NCBI GenBank assembly: GCA_946631805.1
Contig: CAMPAJ010000118.1
Coordinates: 1-5,754, forward strand
Direction of reading: 5' to 3'
DNA length: 5,754 nucleotides
Origin: an uncultured Eggerthellaceae bacterium
Lineage (GTDB): Bacteria > Actinomycetota > Coriobacteriia > Coriobacteriales > Eggerthellaceae
Shown: positions 1 through 5,362 of the stretch, one piece after another
Position numbering within the stretch: the first letter of the stretch is position 1
Layout of the letters: the number at the start of each line of letters is the position of its first letter
Notes under the pieces: model-generated
What the model was told of the DNA's origin: nothing
The model's database searches: none
Seen by the model: only the letters and a program-made list of their open reading frames with translations
Translations under genes and position numbers: made by a program

Positions 1-441
1 ATGACGGGACGCCAAGGCAACCCGTTCAACGGCGTGACGCTGCAGAACCGGCCGAGTCGCGAACTCGACCTCGAGGGCGTCGTCAAGGCGCTTGGCGTCG
101 AGAATGTGAGCATCGTCGATCCGCATGATGCAAAAGCCGTGCGCAATGCCATAAAGGTTGCGACGATGGACCAGGCCGACGAGCTCAGCGTCATTATATT
201 CAAGGCGCCGTGCGTGCTGCTTCATCGCGAACGCAAGCCGCACTATTACGTCGAGTCCTTCTGTCGCTCGTGCGGTGCTTGCACGTCACTCGGATGCCCA
301 GCAATTTCCAAGGACGCTGAGTCCGGCTTGGCTTCCATCGATCCCGCGCTGTGCATCGGCTGCGGACAATGCGCACAGTACTGCGGTTTCTCGGCGATAC
401 AGCAAATCCCAGCTTCTTCGGCGAAGGGAGGTGCGCGATGA
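1..441 (+). CDS. iorA: Indolepyruvate:ferredoxin oxidoreductase alpha subunit, C-terminal part (5' end outside window)
   Basis: This is the last 146 codons of the large subunit of indolepyruvate:ferredoxin oxidoreductase, a cytoplasmic thiamine-diphosphate and iron-sulfur enzyme. It oxidatively decarboxylates aryl-2-oxoacids (from Trp, Phe and Tyr transamination) to aryl-acyl-CoA and reduces ferredoxin. The visible start, MTGRQGNPFNG, matches the 'MTGHQ.NPG' stretch inside the ThDP-binding domain of IorA, so the Met at base 1 is internal and the gene begins upstream. Two ferredoxin-type cysteine sets close the protein: C88, C91, C94, C99 (C-x2-C-x2-C-x4-C-P) and C118, C121, C124, C128 (C-x2-C-x2-C-x3-C). 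The last Cys is followed by Gly rather than the usual Pro. The TGA stop overlaps the iorB ATG, which indicates translational coupling and an equimolar complex. Family assignment is firm; substrate preference within the 2-oxoacid oxidoreductases is inferred from the family. Confidence 0.93.
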   Translation: MTGRQGNPFNGVTLQNRPSRELDLEGVVKALGVENVSIVDPHDAKAVRNAIKVATMDQADELSVIIFKAPCVLLHRERKPHYYVESFCRSCGACTSLGCPAISKDAESGLASIDPALCIGCGQCAQYCGFSAIQQIPASSAKGGAR

Positions 442-1019
442 GCGCTGCTAAAACGATTCTTCTGTGCGGCGTAGGTGGTCAGGGCACTATTCTTGCCGCA
501 GATTTGCTCGCACGGGCTGCACTTGCCGCCGGGTACGAGGTCAAGGTATCCGAAATACACGGCATGGCGCAACGGGGAGGCGCTGTGACGACCGTGGTGC
601 GTTACGGCGAGCAGGTGCACACGATGGTTGCCGACCTCGGCGAGACCGATTGCATCGTGTCGTTCGAGACAACCGAAGCACTGCGCAATATCGCATTCCT
701 GAAGGAGGGCGGTTACCTGCTGGTGGCCGACGAGACGATGAAGCCGTTGCCGGTAGCTTGCGGGCGTGCCAGCATGCCGGCCGATGCCCACGGGAAACTC
801 GAGGCATTCGGCGCAGTGCTGATTCCCGCCCACGAGCTTGCCGTAGAAGCCGGCAACGCAAAATGCGAGAACGTCGCCATCTTGGGTGCCCTTGAAACGC
901 AACTGGGCTTTGGCACGGACGTGTGGAACGAAGTTATTGCGGGCCGCGTGCCGCCCAAGACGGTCGAGGCCAACTGCAAGGCATTCGAGCTCGGGTATGC
1001 ATTTGCAAATGCCAACTAG
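438..1019 (+). CDS. iorB: Indolepyruvate:ferredoxin oxidoreductase beta subunit
   Basis: A 193-residue protein of the usual IorB length and of the 2-oxoacid:acceptor oxidoreductase gamma-domain family. It partners IorA in the cytoplasm to oxidise indolepyruvate and related aryl-pyruvates. Seen directly: an N-terminal beta strand followed by the glycine-rich loop GVGGQGT (about residues 10-16) and the conserved G-M-A-Q-R-G-G segment (about residues 41-47), both diagnostic of this subunit. The start at 438 is chosen because GGAGG at 427-431 lies 6 bases upstream and the ATG overlaps the iorA TGA as ATGA. The open frame extends upstream to 351, but that extension only shadows iorA. No frameshift is seen. 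The 3' end overlaps the start of gluQ by 11 bases, so the three genes are probably cotranscribed. Confidence 0.95.
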   Translation: MSAAKTILLCGVGGQGTILAADLLARAALAAGYEVKVSEIHGMAQRGGAVTTVVRYGEQVHTMVADLGETDCIVSFETTEALRNIAFLKEGGYLLVADETMKPLPVACGRASMPADAHGKLEAFGAVLIPAHELAVEAGNAKCENVAILGALETQLGFGTDVWNEVIAGRVPPKTVEANCKAFELGYAFANAN

Positions 1020-1938
1020 CACGGTAGTAGGACGTTTTGCCCCGAGCCCTACGGGGCGCATGCATGCGGGGAACATTTTCGCCGCGCTCATGTCATGGCT
1101 CGTCGTCAAAGCTCAAGGCGGGCGCATAGTGCTTCGTATAGAGGACTTGGACCGCGAAAGATCCAAGTCCTCATATGCCGACCAGGTTATGCGCGATTTC
1201 GAGCTACTTGGGCTCACGTGGGATGACGGGCCGTTTTACCAGCAGGGTAGGGACGAGGCCTACAAGCGCGCGTTTGACGTTCTAACCGAAAAGGGCCTCG
1301 TATACCCCTGTTTCTGCACGCGAGCCGACCTGCATGCGGCATCGGCGCCGCATAGGGGAGAAAAGCTCGTGTATCCGGGCACGTGCCGAGACCTTCCAAA
1401 ATCAGAAGTGGACAAACGTTCGATTTCTCGAAATCCCGCATGGCGCATCCGGGTTTCGCCTGACACGTATCAACTCGTCGACCTTGTTCAGGGACCGTTT
1501 TCGCAAAACCTGGAAACCGACTGCGGCGATTTCGTCGTGCGGAGGTCAGATGGTCTGTTCGCATACCAACTCGCCTCTGTGGTAGACGATGCGGAACAGG
1601 GCGTGAACTGCATCGTACGTGGCATGGATCTGCTCGTGTCGACTCCTCAGCAAATGTATTTGCAGGACATGCTCGGTTTTGAACATTGCACGTACGCGCA
1701 CGTTCCCCTCGTCGTGGGCGAGCGCGACCGACGCTTGTCGAAACGCGACCGCGATGCCGCCCTCGATGAGCTCATGAACGCGTACGGCACACCTGAAGGG
1801 GTGATAGGGCATATCGCCTATATTTGCGGGCTCGCGCCTGAAGATGAGCCTTTGACGCCGGAGCGGCTTTTGGAGACGTTTGACTTGGGTTGTGTGGGCG
1901 AGTTGTTCCCAGATAAGGTCCAGATTCTGTGGCGTTAG
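1009..1938 (+). CDS. gluQ: Glutamyl-Q tRNA(Asp) synthetase
   Basis: A 309-residue protein that looks like a stand-alone glutamyl-tRNA synthetase catalytic domain without the C-terminal anticodon-binding domain, the hallmark of GluQRS. The enzyme activates glutamate and attaches it to the queuosine base at position 34 of tRNA-Asp. Seen: GRFAPSPTG (residues 8-16), HIGH-type motif HAGN (19-22), the I-E-D-L-D-R block (44-49), a zinc site C101-x-C103 ... Y122-x3-C126 with the spacing known for E. coli GluQRS (YadB), and KMSKS-type motif RLSKR (242-246). The ATG at 1009 places GRFAP eight residues in, as in relatives; an in-frame ATG at 997 is possible. Neither has a strong Shine-Dalgarno, so coupling to iorB, which it overlaps by 11 bases, is likely. 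It is not the main GltX, which is longer. Its link to iorAB appears positional only. Confidence 0.92.
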   Translation: MPTSTVVGRFAPSPTGRMHAGNIFAALMSWLVVKAQGGRIVLRIEDLDRERSKSSYADQVMRDFELLGLTWDDGPFYQQGRDEAYKRAFDVLTEKGLVYPCFCTRADLHAASAPHRGEKLVYPGTCRDLPKSEVDKRSISRNPAWRIRVSPDTYQLVDLVQGPFSQNLETDCGDFVVRRSDGLFAYQLASVVDDAEQGVNCIVRGMDLLVSTPQQMYLQDMLGFEHCTYAHVPLVVGERDRRLSKRDRDAALDELMNAYGTPEGVIGHIAYICGLAPEDEPLTPERLLETFDLGCVGELFPDKVQILWR

Positions 1939-1970
1939 CCGTATGCTTACCTTCGTCTAACCGTCCCGCC

Positions 1971-2097
1971 GCCCCGAATGCCCGGACCGCAGAGGAGCGG
2001 GGTGTTCGCTTGGCTTCGCCTAATCTAGGTGGATTACAGGAGCAGTGGCTGCAGAATCGCTCACACCCCGCTCCTCTGCGGTCCGGGCATTCGGGGC
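1971..2097 (+). repeat. Long-stem hairpin element, copy 1 (35-bp stem, 57-nt loop)
   Basis: Bases 1971-2005 are perfectly complementary to 2063-2097 (35 bp, G+C-rich) and enclose a 57-nt loop at 2006-2062. The inner arm ends in GCGGGGTGT and the loop starts TCGCTTGGCTTCG and ends CTGCAGAATCGCTC. A second copy in reverse orientation lies at 2221-2345. The loops agree at 44 of 57 positions by hand alignment. The arms share CCGCAG..GCGGGGTG near the loop but diverge in the outer 16 positions, with each change mirrored in the other arm. The element begins 32 bases after the gluQ stop, so it probably affects transcript ends. There is no U-tract after either arm, so it is not a canonical intrinsic terminator. 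No target-site duplication is visible. The family is unknown to me. Confidence 0.9.
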
Positions 2098-2111
2098 TTC
2101 GTTATCTCGGT

Positions 2112-2188
2112 TTGAAACACTCGACTGATATACCCGATATACCCAACCTGGTAAAGCATATCGTTCCCGATTGAAACACCCAACCTGG
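2112..2188. repeat. Short direct repeats between the two hairpin elements
   Basis: TTGAAACAC occurs at 2112-2120 and 2171-2179, and CCCAACCTGG at 2142-2151 and 2179-2188. In the right-hand copy the two words are fused. In the left-hand copy they are separated by about 21 bases that contain GATATACCC twice in tandem (2127-2135 and 2136-2144). The simplest reading is a duplicated unit with an insertion or deletion in one copy. TGAAAC (2172-2177) can also pair with GTTTCA (2195-2200). No gene or recognised function is seen here. Confidence 0.6.
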
Positions 2189-2220
2189 CAGAGCGTTTCA
2201 GATAGAGTGCTTCATTGGTA

Positions 2221-2345
2221 GCTCCGAGAGAGGAACCCGCAGGGGGCGGGGTGCGAACGATTCTGCAGGCACTGTTCTTGTCATTCATATCAGTTAGCCG
2301 AAGCCAAGTGAGCACCCCGCCCCCTGCGGGTTCCTCTCTCGGAGC
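2221..2345 (-). repeat. Long-stem hairpin element, copy 2 (34-bp stem, 57-nt loop), inverted relative to copy 1
   Basis: Bases 2221-2254 are perfectly complementary to 2312-2345 (34 bp) around a 57-nt loop at 2255-2311. Read on the minus strand, the loop starts TCACTTGGCTTCGG and ends CTGCAGAATCGTTC, closely matching copy 1 and of identical length. The arm has one base fewer than copy 1. The closing pair next to the loop is C-G here and T-A in copy 1. It ends 50 bases downstream of the menA stop, so it faces menA as copy 1 faces gluQ. Because the copies are inverted, their cores could also pair with each other in a single transcript. No T-tract and no flanking target duplication are visible. 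Confidence 0.9.
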
Positions 2346-2395
2346 GGGACGAACGGTATATTACCCACAGCTTGTACGAAACAAATGTACGTATT

Positions 2396-3322
2396 TTAGA
2401 AAACGAGAACAACTTGCGATGAGGCGAGTATGGAAGCGGCGTAGAATGCGCCGTACACGACGTTGACGCTTAATGCTTGGGGCATCGCTTGCAGGCGGCG
2501 TTCCGGTGTGAGTGGGTTCTGCCACAGGGCGCGTACGATTGGAAACGATGCTAGGAGCATGAACGGGACCACGATAAGCCCTGGTGTGAACCAGATGCCC
2601 ACGTTGACGATCATGTCGATTGTCCACAAGATTAATGCCACATGGTAGAGCGTACGCGCTTTATCGCGTCCGAGGACGACGGGAAGCGTCTTGCGGCCTG
2701 CGGGGATATCCCGTTCGATGTCGCACGTGTTGTTCGTGAACATGATCAGGCCGACACCGATAATCGTAGGAATCGCCCAGAGCAATACCCTGAAATCGAG
2801 CACGCCGGTTATGACCTGGTATACGGCAAGCGGAATGAGGCCGCCCATGACGATGCCGCTGACGGCTTCGCCAAGGGGCAGGTACGAAATCGGCGATTTG
2901 CCTGCCGAGTACAGCACAACGAACAGCGCGCCAACGAGCGCGATGATAAGCGGAATGATGCCGGCTTTGACGATGGCATAGATGCCCAGGGCAAAGGCGA
3001 GCACAAGGAAACCTATTGCAAGCCGCAGGGCAGATTTGGGATTGATGTCGTTATAGACGAGGACGGCATCCGATTCTTCCACGTTGTCTTCGGCCGAATC
3101 CGTTCCCTTCACGTAGTCGTAGTAATCGTTGAACGTGTTGACTGCAGATTGCATGAGTATCACGATAAGCAGCAATGTCAAGCACATCGAAACCGAAAGC
3201 GAACATACGTTTGATGCGGCAGAAACAGCCACGAGAGTTGGCATGATTGCAGCCGGCCAGGTATGAAGTGCAGCGAGATTGAATGCCATAACAGGCGTGA
3301 GTTTTGCATGTGTCGTAACCAT
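2396..3322 (-). CDS. menA: UbiA-family prenyltransferase, probable 1,4-dihydroxy-2-naphthoate polyprenyltransferase
   Basis: A 308-residue polytopic membrane protein of the usual MenA length, with about eight or nine hydrophobic helices. MenA attaches a polyprenyl tail to 1,4-dihydroxy-2-naphthoate at the cytoplasmic membrane, giving demethylmenaquinone for anaerobic respiration. Seen: first Asp-rich prenyl-diphosphate site NDYYDYVKGTD (65-75), the Y-S-A-G-K-S-P-I-S-Y-L-P-L-G-E loop (138-152), and the second site NNTCDIERDIPAGRKTL (197-213). The NN-x2-D-x3-D-x2-AG-x-x-TL pattern favours MenA over UbiA or protohaem farnesyltransferase. The N-terminal H-T-W-P-A-A-I-M-P segment also fits MenA. 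The ATG at 3322 has no Shine-Dalgarno; an in-frame ATG at codon 12 is the alternative start. It is convergent with gluQ and appears monocistronic. Other DHNA-pathway genes are not in the window, so the exact substrate is inferred. Confidence 0.82.
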   Translation of the reverse strand: MVTTHAKLTPVMAFNLAALHTWPAAIMPTLVAVSAASNVCSLSVSMCLTLLLIVILMQSAVNTFNDYYDYVKGTDSAEDNVEESDAVLVYNDINPKSALRLAIGFLVLAFALGIYAIVKAGIIPLIIALVGALFVVLYSAGKSPISYLPLGEAVSGIVMGGLIPLAVYQVITGVLDFRVLLWAIPTIIGVGLIMFTNNTCDIERDIPAGRKTLPVVLGRDKARTLYHVALILWTIDMIVNVGIWFTPGLIVVPFMLLASFPIVRALWQNPLTPERRLQAMPQALSVNVVYGAFYAASILASSQVVLVF

Positions 3323-3329
3323 GTGGAGT

Positions 3330-3359
3330 ATTGTACGCCAGTAGGCGCGGTTATGGCAT
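3330..3359 (-). promoter_or_regulatory. Candidate menA promoter (possibly leaderless transcript)
   Basis: On the minus strand TACAAT (3335-3330) is a 5/6 match to the -10 box. ATGCCA (3359-3354), a 4/6 match to the -35 box, lies 18 bases upstream. Only 7 bases separate TACAAT from the menA ATG at 3322, so transcription would begin at or next to the start codon. The absence of a Shine-Dalgarno before that ATG is consistent with this. Confidence 0.5.
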
Positions 3360-3650
3360 GCATTTACGATGGTTCAAAACGATAAAGCAGCTAAAAACGC
3401 AACATTGGCTTGCAAACCTACGAGAATATGTCCAATAACTAATTACCAGTTGAGAAATACCTGGTAGGAAGCTTAAAACGAATGAGAGCCGATTTAAGGG
3501 CCCGTTTTGGTTCAGAAGGGCATCTATGCCTCGAAAAACGCTGTTTATCAAAGCGGCGCAGACGCCATTAAGCCATTTACTCCGATCGAAGCCGATATTC
3601 CAATAACTGATAATATATGTTATGTAAACTAGAGACTTATTTTAGAACAT
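3360..3650. other. Intergenic region without a convincing gene
   Basis: About 290 A+T-richer bases lie between the menA promoter and the terminator of the nrdR operon. No frame shows a supported gene; a 66-codon minus-strand frame from a TTG at 3551 has no family resemblance. Small symmetric words are present: GGCATCTATGCC at 3519-3530 and GTTATGT (3619-3625) paired with ACATAAC (3647-3653). I cannot assign a function to them. The stretch may be a remnant or may carry control sites for menA. Confidence 0.5.
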
Positions 3651-3686
3651 AACGAAAGGGGTTGCGCCTGCAAGCCGTACAACCCC
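3651..3686 (-). terminator. Probable terminator of the nrdR-dut operon
   Basis: GGGGTTG (3658-3664) pairs with CAACCCC (3680-3686) in a 7-bp stem with a 15-nt loop. On the minus strand the stem is followed by TTTCGTT, a short, interrupted T-run. It lies about 20 bases after the stop of the last gene of the operon. The interrupted T-run makes it a moderate call. Confidence 0.6.
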
Positions 3687-3706
3687 CTACCCAAAAGCAT
3701 GGAATC

Positions 3707-4297
3707 TTAACCCCACGTCGAGCTACTCGTCGGTGCCGAGCTTCCGAGTCCGCCAAACAGCGTTGATAAGTCGCCCGACTGGAATGCTTGCATGACCAAT
3801 GGGTATACGAATATGAGCGAAACCGCATTGGCCACAAGCGAAACGACGCTCATGGCGATAGCCGCCATGGCCGGTTGTCGTAGAGCCGCTGCGGCTGGAT
3901 TATTGCTATGAGCAATTACGATAGTCGAAAGCCTTCGGTAGCTCGTAATCGCGAGCCCGAGGGCTACGGCGCTGAGCAAGACTCCCCCCACGAATAGCGC
4001 GACGATGGCGCATATCTGGGCAATCGAGACAAGCCGGCGGGATGACTCGAAAAGCTGCGCTTCGTCACGTGACAACGTTATAGTCATGCGCCCCGTAGGC
4101 CCTACGGCATAGGTGTTAGGCCGGGTTTGCTGCTGTTGCGGTTTCGAAAGGTCCTGCTGTTCGAGCGAATCATGCAAATCAGGTTTATATGACGCAGGAG
4201 GTTCCGGCGATGCATTGTTGCCGACCGCATTGTTGTCGTTATGATTCCCGCTCGGATCTTCATCGCGTGGCGTGTAACGTGACATGTCGTCTTTCAT
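3707..4297 (-). CDS. Hypothetical membrane protein with disordered N-terminus and two transmembrane helices
   Basis: A 196-residue protein that I do not recognise. Residues 1-65 are polar and low in complexity (Asn, Asp, Pro and Gln-rich, with QQQQ at 54-57) and probably disordered. Two hydrophobic segments follow, about 88-113 and 143-170, separated by a loop with Arg-Arg, His and an Ala-rich stretch. The tail is Gly- and Ser-rich. No signal peptide or catalytic motif is seen. Both termini would lie on the same side of the membrane, probably cytoplasmic given the long polar N-terminus. The gene follows dut by 12 bases on the same strand and appears to be the third gene of the nrdR operon. 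The start is uncertain: the ATG at 4297 has only weak ribosome-binding sequence, and a second ATG lies four codons in (4285). A link to nucleotide metabolism rests on position only. Confidence 0.8.
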   Translation of the reverse strand: MKDDMSRYTPRDEDPSGNHNDNNAVGNNASPEPPASYKPDLHDSLEQQDLSKPQQQQTRPNTYAVGPTGRMTITLSRDEAQLFESSRRLVSIAQICAIVALFVGGVLLSAVALGLAITSYRRLSTIVIAHSNNPAAAALRQPAMAAIAMSVVSLVANAVSLIFVYPLVMQAFQSGDLSTLFGGLGSSAPTSSSTWG

Positions 4298-4309
4298 AGA
4301 TGCTCATGC

Positions 4310-4756
4310 CTACTGGTTCACGCCGCTACTGCCGAAGCCGCCGGTGCCGCGCTCTGTCTCGTCGAGCTGGTCGCTTGGGACAAGGTTTACGGCGGGCGTC
4401 TGAAGGATAACGAGCTGTGCGATGCGGTCGCCGCGTGTTATATGGAACGCGTTTTCGGAGTCAAGGTTGATAAGGATAACTTTGACTTCGCCGCGGTAAT
4501 TGCTGTCGATGAGCCCAGGCGCGTTAACGATCGAAATGCCGTGCTTGGCTGCCAGGCCACTTCGCGGCAAAACGAAGCCTCCATACCCCTGAGGGATGGC
4601 AAGCGCGAAGCCGCACGGCACCATTGCCCTGGCAAATGGCTCAAGCGTAATATCCTCAGTCGAACGCAAGTCCAACCCTGCATCGCCCACATACGCATAA
4701 GCAGGCAACTCGAGCGAATCGTCGAGACTTTTAATAGGCACTTGTATTGTTTGCAT
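4310..4756 (-). CDS. dut: Deoxyuridine 5'-triphosphate nucleotidohydrolase (dUTPase)
   Basis: A 148-residue trimeric-type dUTPase of normal length. It hydrolyses dUTP to dUMP and pyrophosphate in the cytoplasm, which keeps uracil out of DNA and supplies dUMP for thymidylate synthesis. All five conserved motifs are present in order: I, D-A-G-L-D-L (25-30); II, P-R-S-G-L-A (64-69); III, G-L-I-D-S-N-Y-R-G-E (81-90), with the catalytic Asp and base-recognising Tyr; IV, R-G-D-R-I-A-Q-L (98-105); and V, R-G-T-G-G-F-G-S-S-G (136-145), the C-terminal lid. Its ATG directly abuts the nrdR TAA, and a GAGGAG inside the nrdR 3' end lies about 9 bases upstream, so translation is probably coupled. Cotranscription with nrdR fits shared control of dNTP pools. 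Confidence 0.97.
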   Translation of the reverse strand: MQTIQVPIKSLDDSLELPAYAYVGDAGLDLRSTEDITLEPFARAMVPCGFALAIPQGYGGFVLPRSGLAAKHGISIVNAPGLIDSNYRGEVKVILINLDSENAFHITRGDRIAQLVILQTPAVNLVPSDQLDETERGTGGFGSSGVNQ

Positions 4757-5203
4757 TTAGCGGAGCTCCTCGAGGGCAGATGCGAACTCTTCGATATTCT
4801 GGAAATCCTTGTATACGCTTGCAAAGCGAACGTATGCGACATCGTCAAGAGACTCGAGCCGTTCCAGCACCTTGGTCCCAAGATCCTTCGAGGTGATTTC
4901 GTTGCGAGGCGTTGCCCGAAGCTCTGTCTCGATGCTGTCAATCAAGTTGTTGATCTGATCTGGCGAGATGGGCCGTTTGGCGCACGCTACGGTGACGCCG
5001 CGGATGAGCTTGTTGCGATCGTAGGTTTCGGACGAACCGTCGGATTTCGTAACGAGCAGAGGCGTATCGCCCAGACGCTCATATGTCGTAAAGCGGTGTT
5101 TGCAGCTGAGGCATTCTCGCCTACGGCGAATCGTTGCCCCATCATCCGAGGGGCGGGAATCAACTACTTTTGATTCAGGATAATCGCAAGATGGACAGCG
5201 CAT
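4757..5203 (-). CDS. nrdR: Transcriptional repressor NrdR
   Basis: A 148-residue protein of standard NrdR length. NrdR senses ATP/dATP through its ATP-cone and represses ribonucleotide reductase operons by binding NrdR boxes. Seen: an N-terminal zinc ribbon with C3, C6, C31 and C34, the basic R-R-R-R run at 26-29, and an ATP-cone from about residue 48 to 138 with V-T-K-S-D-G (51-56), K-L-I-R-G-V (65-70) and the Y-V-R-F-A-S-V-Y-K (124-132) signature. The ATG at 5203 is supported by AAGGAGT (5213-5207) just upstream and by the invariant MRCP start. It heads an operon with dut and a membrane-protein gene. A palindrome resembling an NrdR box lies 67 bases before the start, so it may regulate itself. 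No ribonucleotide reductase gene is in the window. Confidence 0.97.
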   Translation of the reverse strand: MRCPSCDYPESKVVDSRPSDDGATIRRRRECLSCKHRFTTYERLGDTPLLVTKSDGSSETYDRNKLIRGVTVACAKRPISPDQINNLIDSIETELRATPRNEITSKDLGTKVLERLESLDDVAYVRFASVYKDFQNIEEFASALEELR

Positions 5204-5270
5204 GATACTCCTTCGTTTAAACTACGTTGCGTAAAGAATACCACTTATCTTGCGATTAATTGCCGAGCAT

Positions 5271-5285
5271 CACCATATATAGGTG
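5271..5285. promoter_or_regulatory. Palindrome resembling an NrdR box upstream of nrdR
   Basis: CACCATATATAGGTG is an inverted repeat (CACC...GGTG) around ATATATA. Against the published NrdR-box consensus ACACWATATATWGTGT it matches about 12 of 16 positions, with the left half and AT core good and the right edge poor. It contains TATATA, which could also be a -10 for nrdR on the minus strand, though no good -35 accompanies it. NrdR boxes usually come in pairs about 31-32 bases apart; no clear second box is seen. Confidence 0.4.
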
Positions 5286-5307
5286 GATGTAAGACAACAA
5301 TTCACCC

Positions 5308-5350
5308 AAAAAAGGCTCCATGGGGACGACCGGCAGAGGGTCCCCATGGA
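5308..5350 (-). terminator. Rho-independent terminator of the SOS-box gene
   Basis: TCCATGGGGAC (5317-5327) and GTCCCCATGGA (5340-5350) form a perfect 11-bp stem with a 12-nt loop. On the minus strand the stem is followed by GCC and then six T residues (5313-5308). It starts 12 bases after the stop of the upstream minus-strand gene, so it closes that transcript and separates it from the nrdR operon. Confidence 0.87.
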
Positions 5351-5362
5351 TACAAGATTTGA

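Noticed and set aside
246..1109. Long minus-strand open frame of 287 codons opposite iorA, iorB and gluQ
   Set aside because: It lies antisense to three well-recognised genes, resembles no family and is a shadow of high-G+C coding sequence.
2098..2220. CRISPR-like spaced repeats
   Set aside because: Only two copies of 9-10 base words at irregular spacing, with no cas genes.
1971..2345. Reading the two hairpins as an insertion sequence or MITE with terminal repeats
   Set aside because: No transposase, no shared terminal sequence between copies at the outer ends beyond a few bases, and no target-site duplication; the outer arms are in fact the least conserved part.
2215..2466. Plus-strand open frame running through hairpin copy 2
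   Set aside because: The translation just reads the inverted repeat arms and has no ribosome-binding site or family resemblance.
2642..3214. 190-codon plus-strand open frame opposite menA
   Set aside because: Its charged, low-quality translation is the antisense image of the membrane protein; the menA motifs on the other strand are decisive.
3351..3551. 66-codon minus-strand frame with hydrophobic residues in the menA upstream region
   Set aside because: It starts with TTG without a clear Shine-Dalgarno, runs through the menA promoter, and shows no recognisable pattern.
4442..5173. 243-codon plus-strand open frame opposite dut and nrdR
   Set aside because: It is antisense to two genes with complete conserved motifs.
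5239..5254. A second NrdR box about 30 bases from the palindrome (ACCACTTATCTTGCG)
   Set aside because: In every ungapped alignment the core fails to match the consensus; it would need a one-base gap.
5281..5362. A frameshifted LysM domain after the 110-residue protein
   Set aside because: A strong terminator begins 12 bases past the stop and no LysM-like coding sequence is visible in any frame before nrdR.
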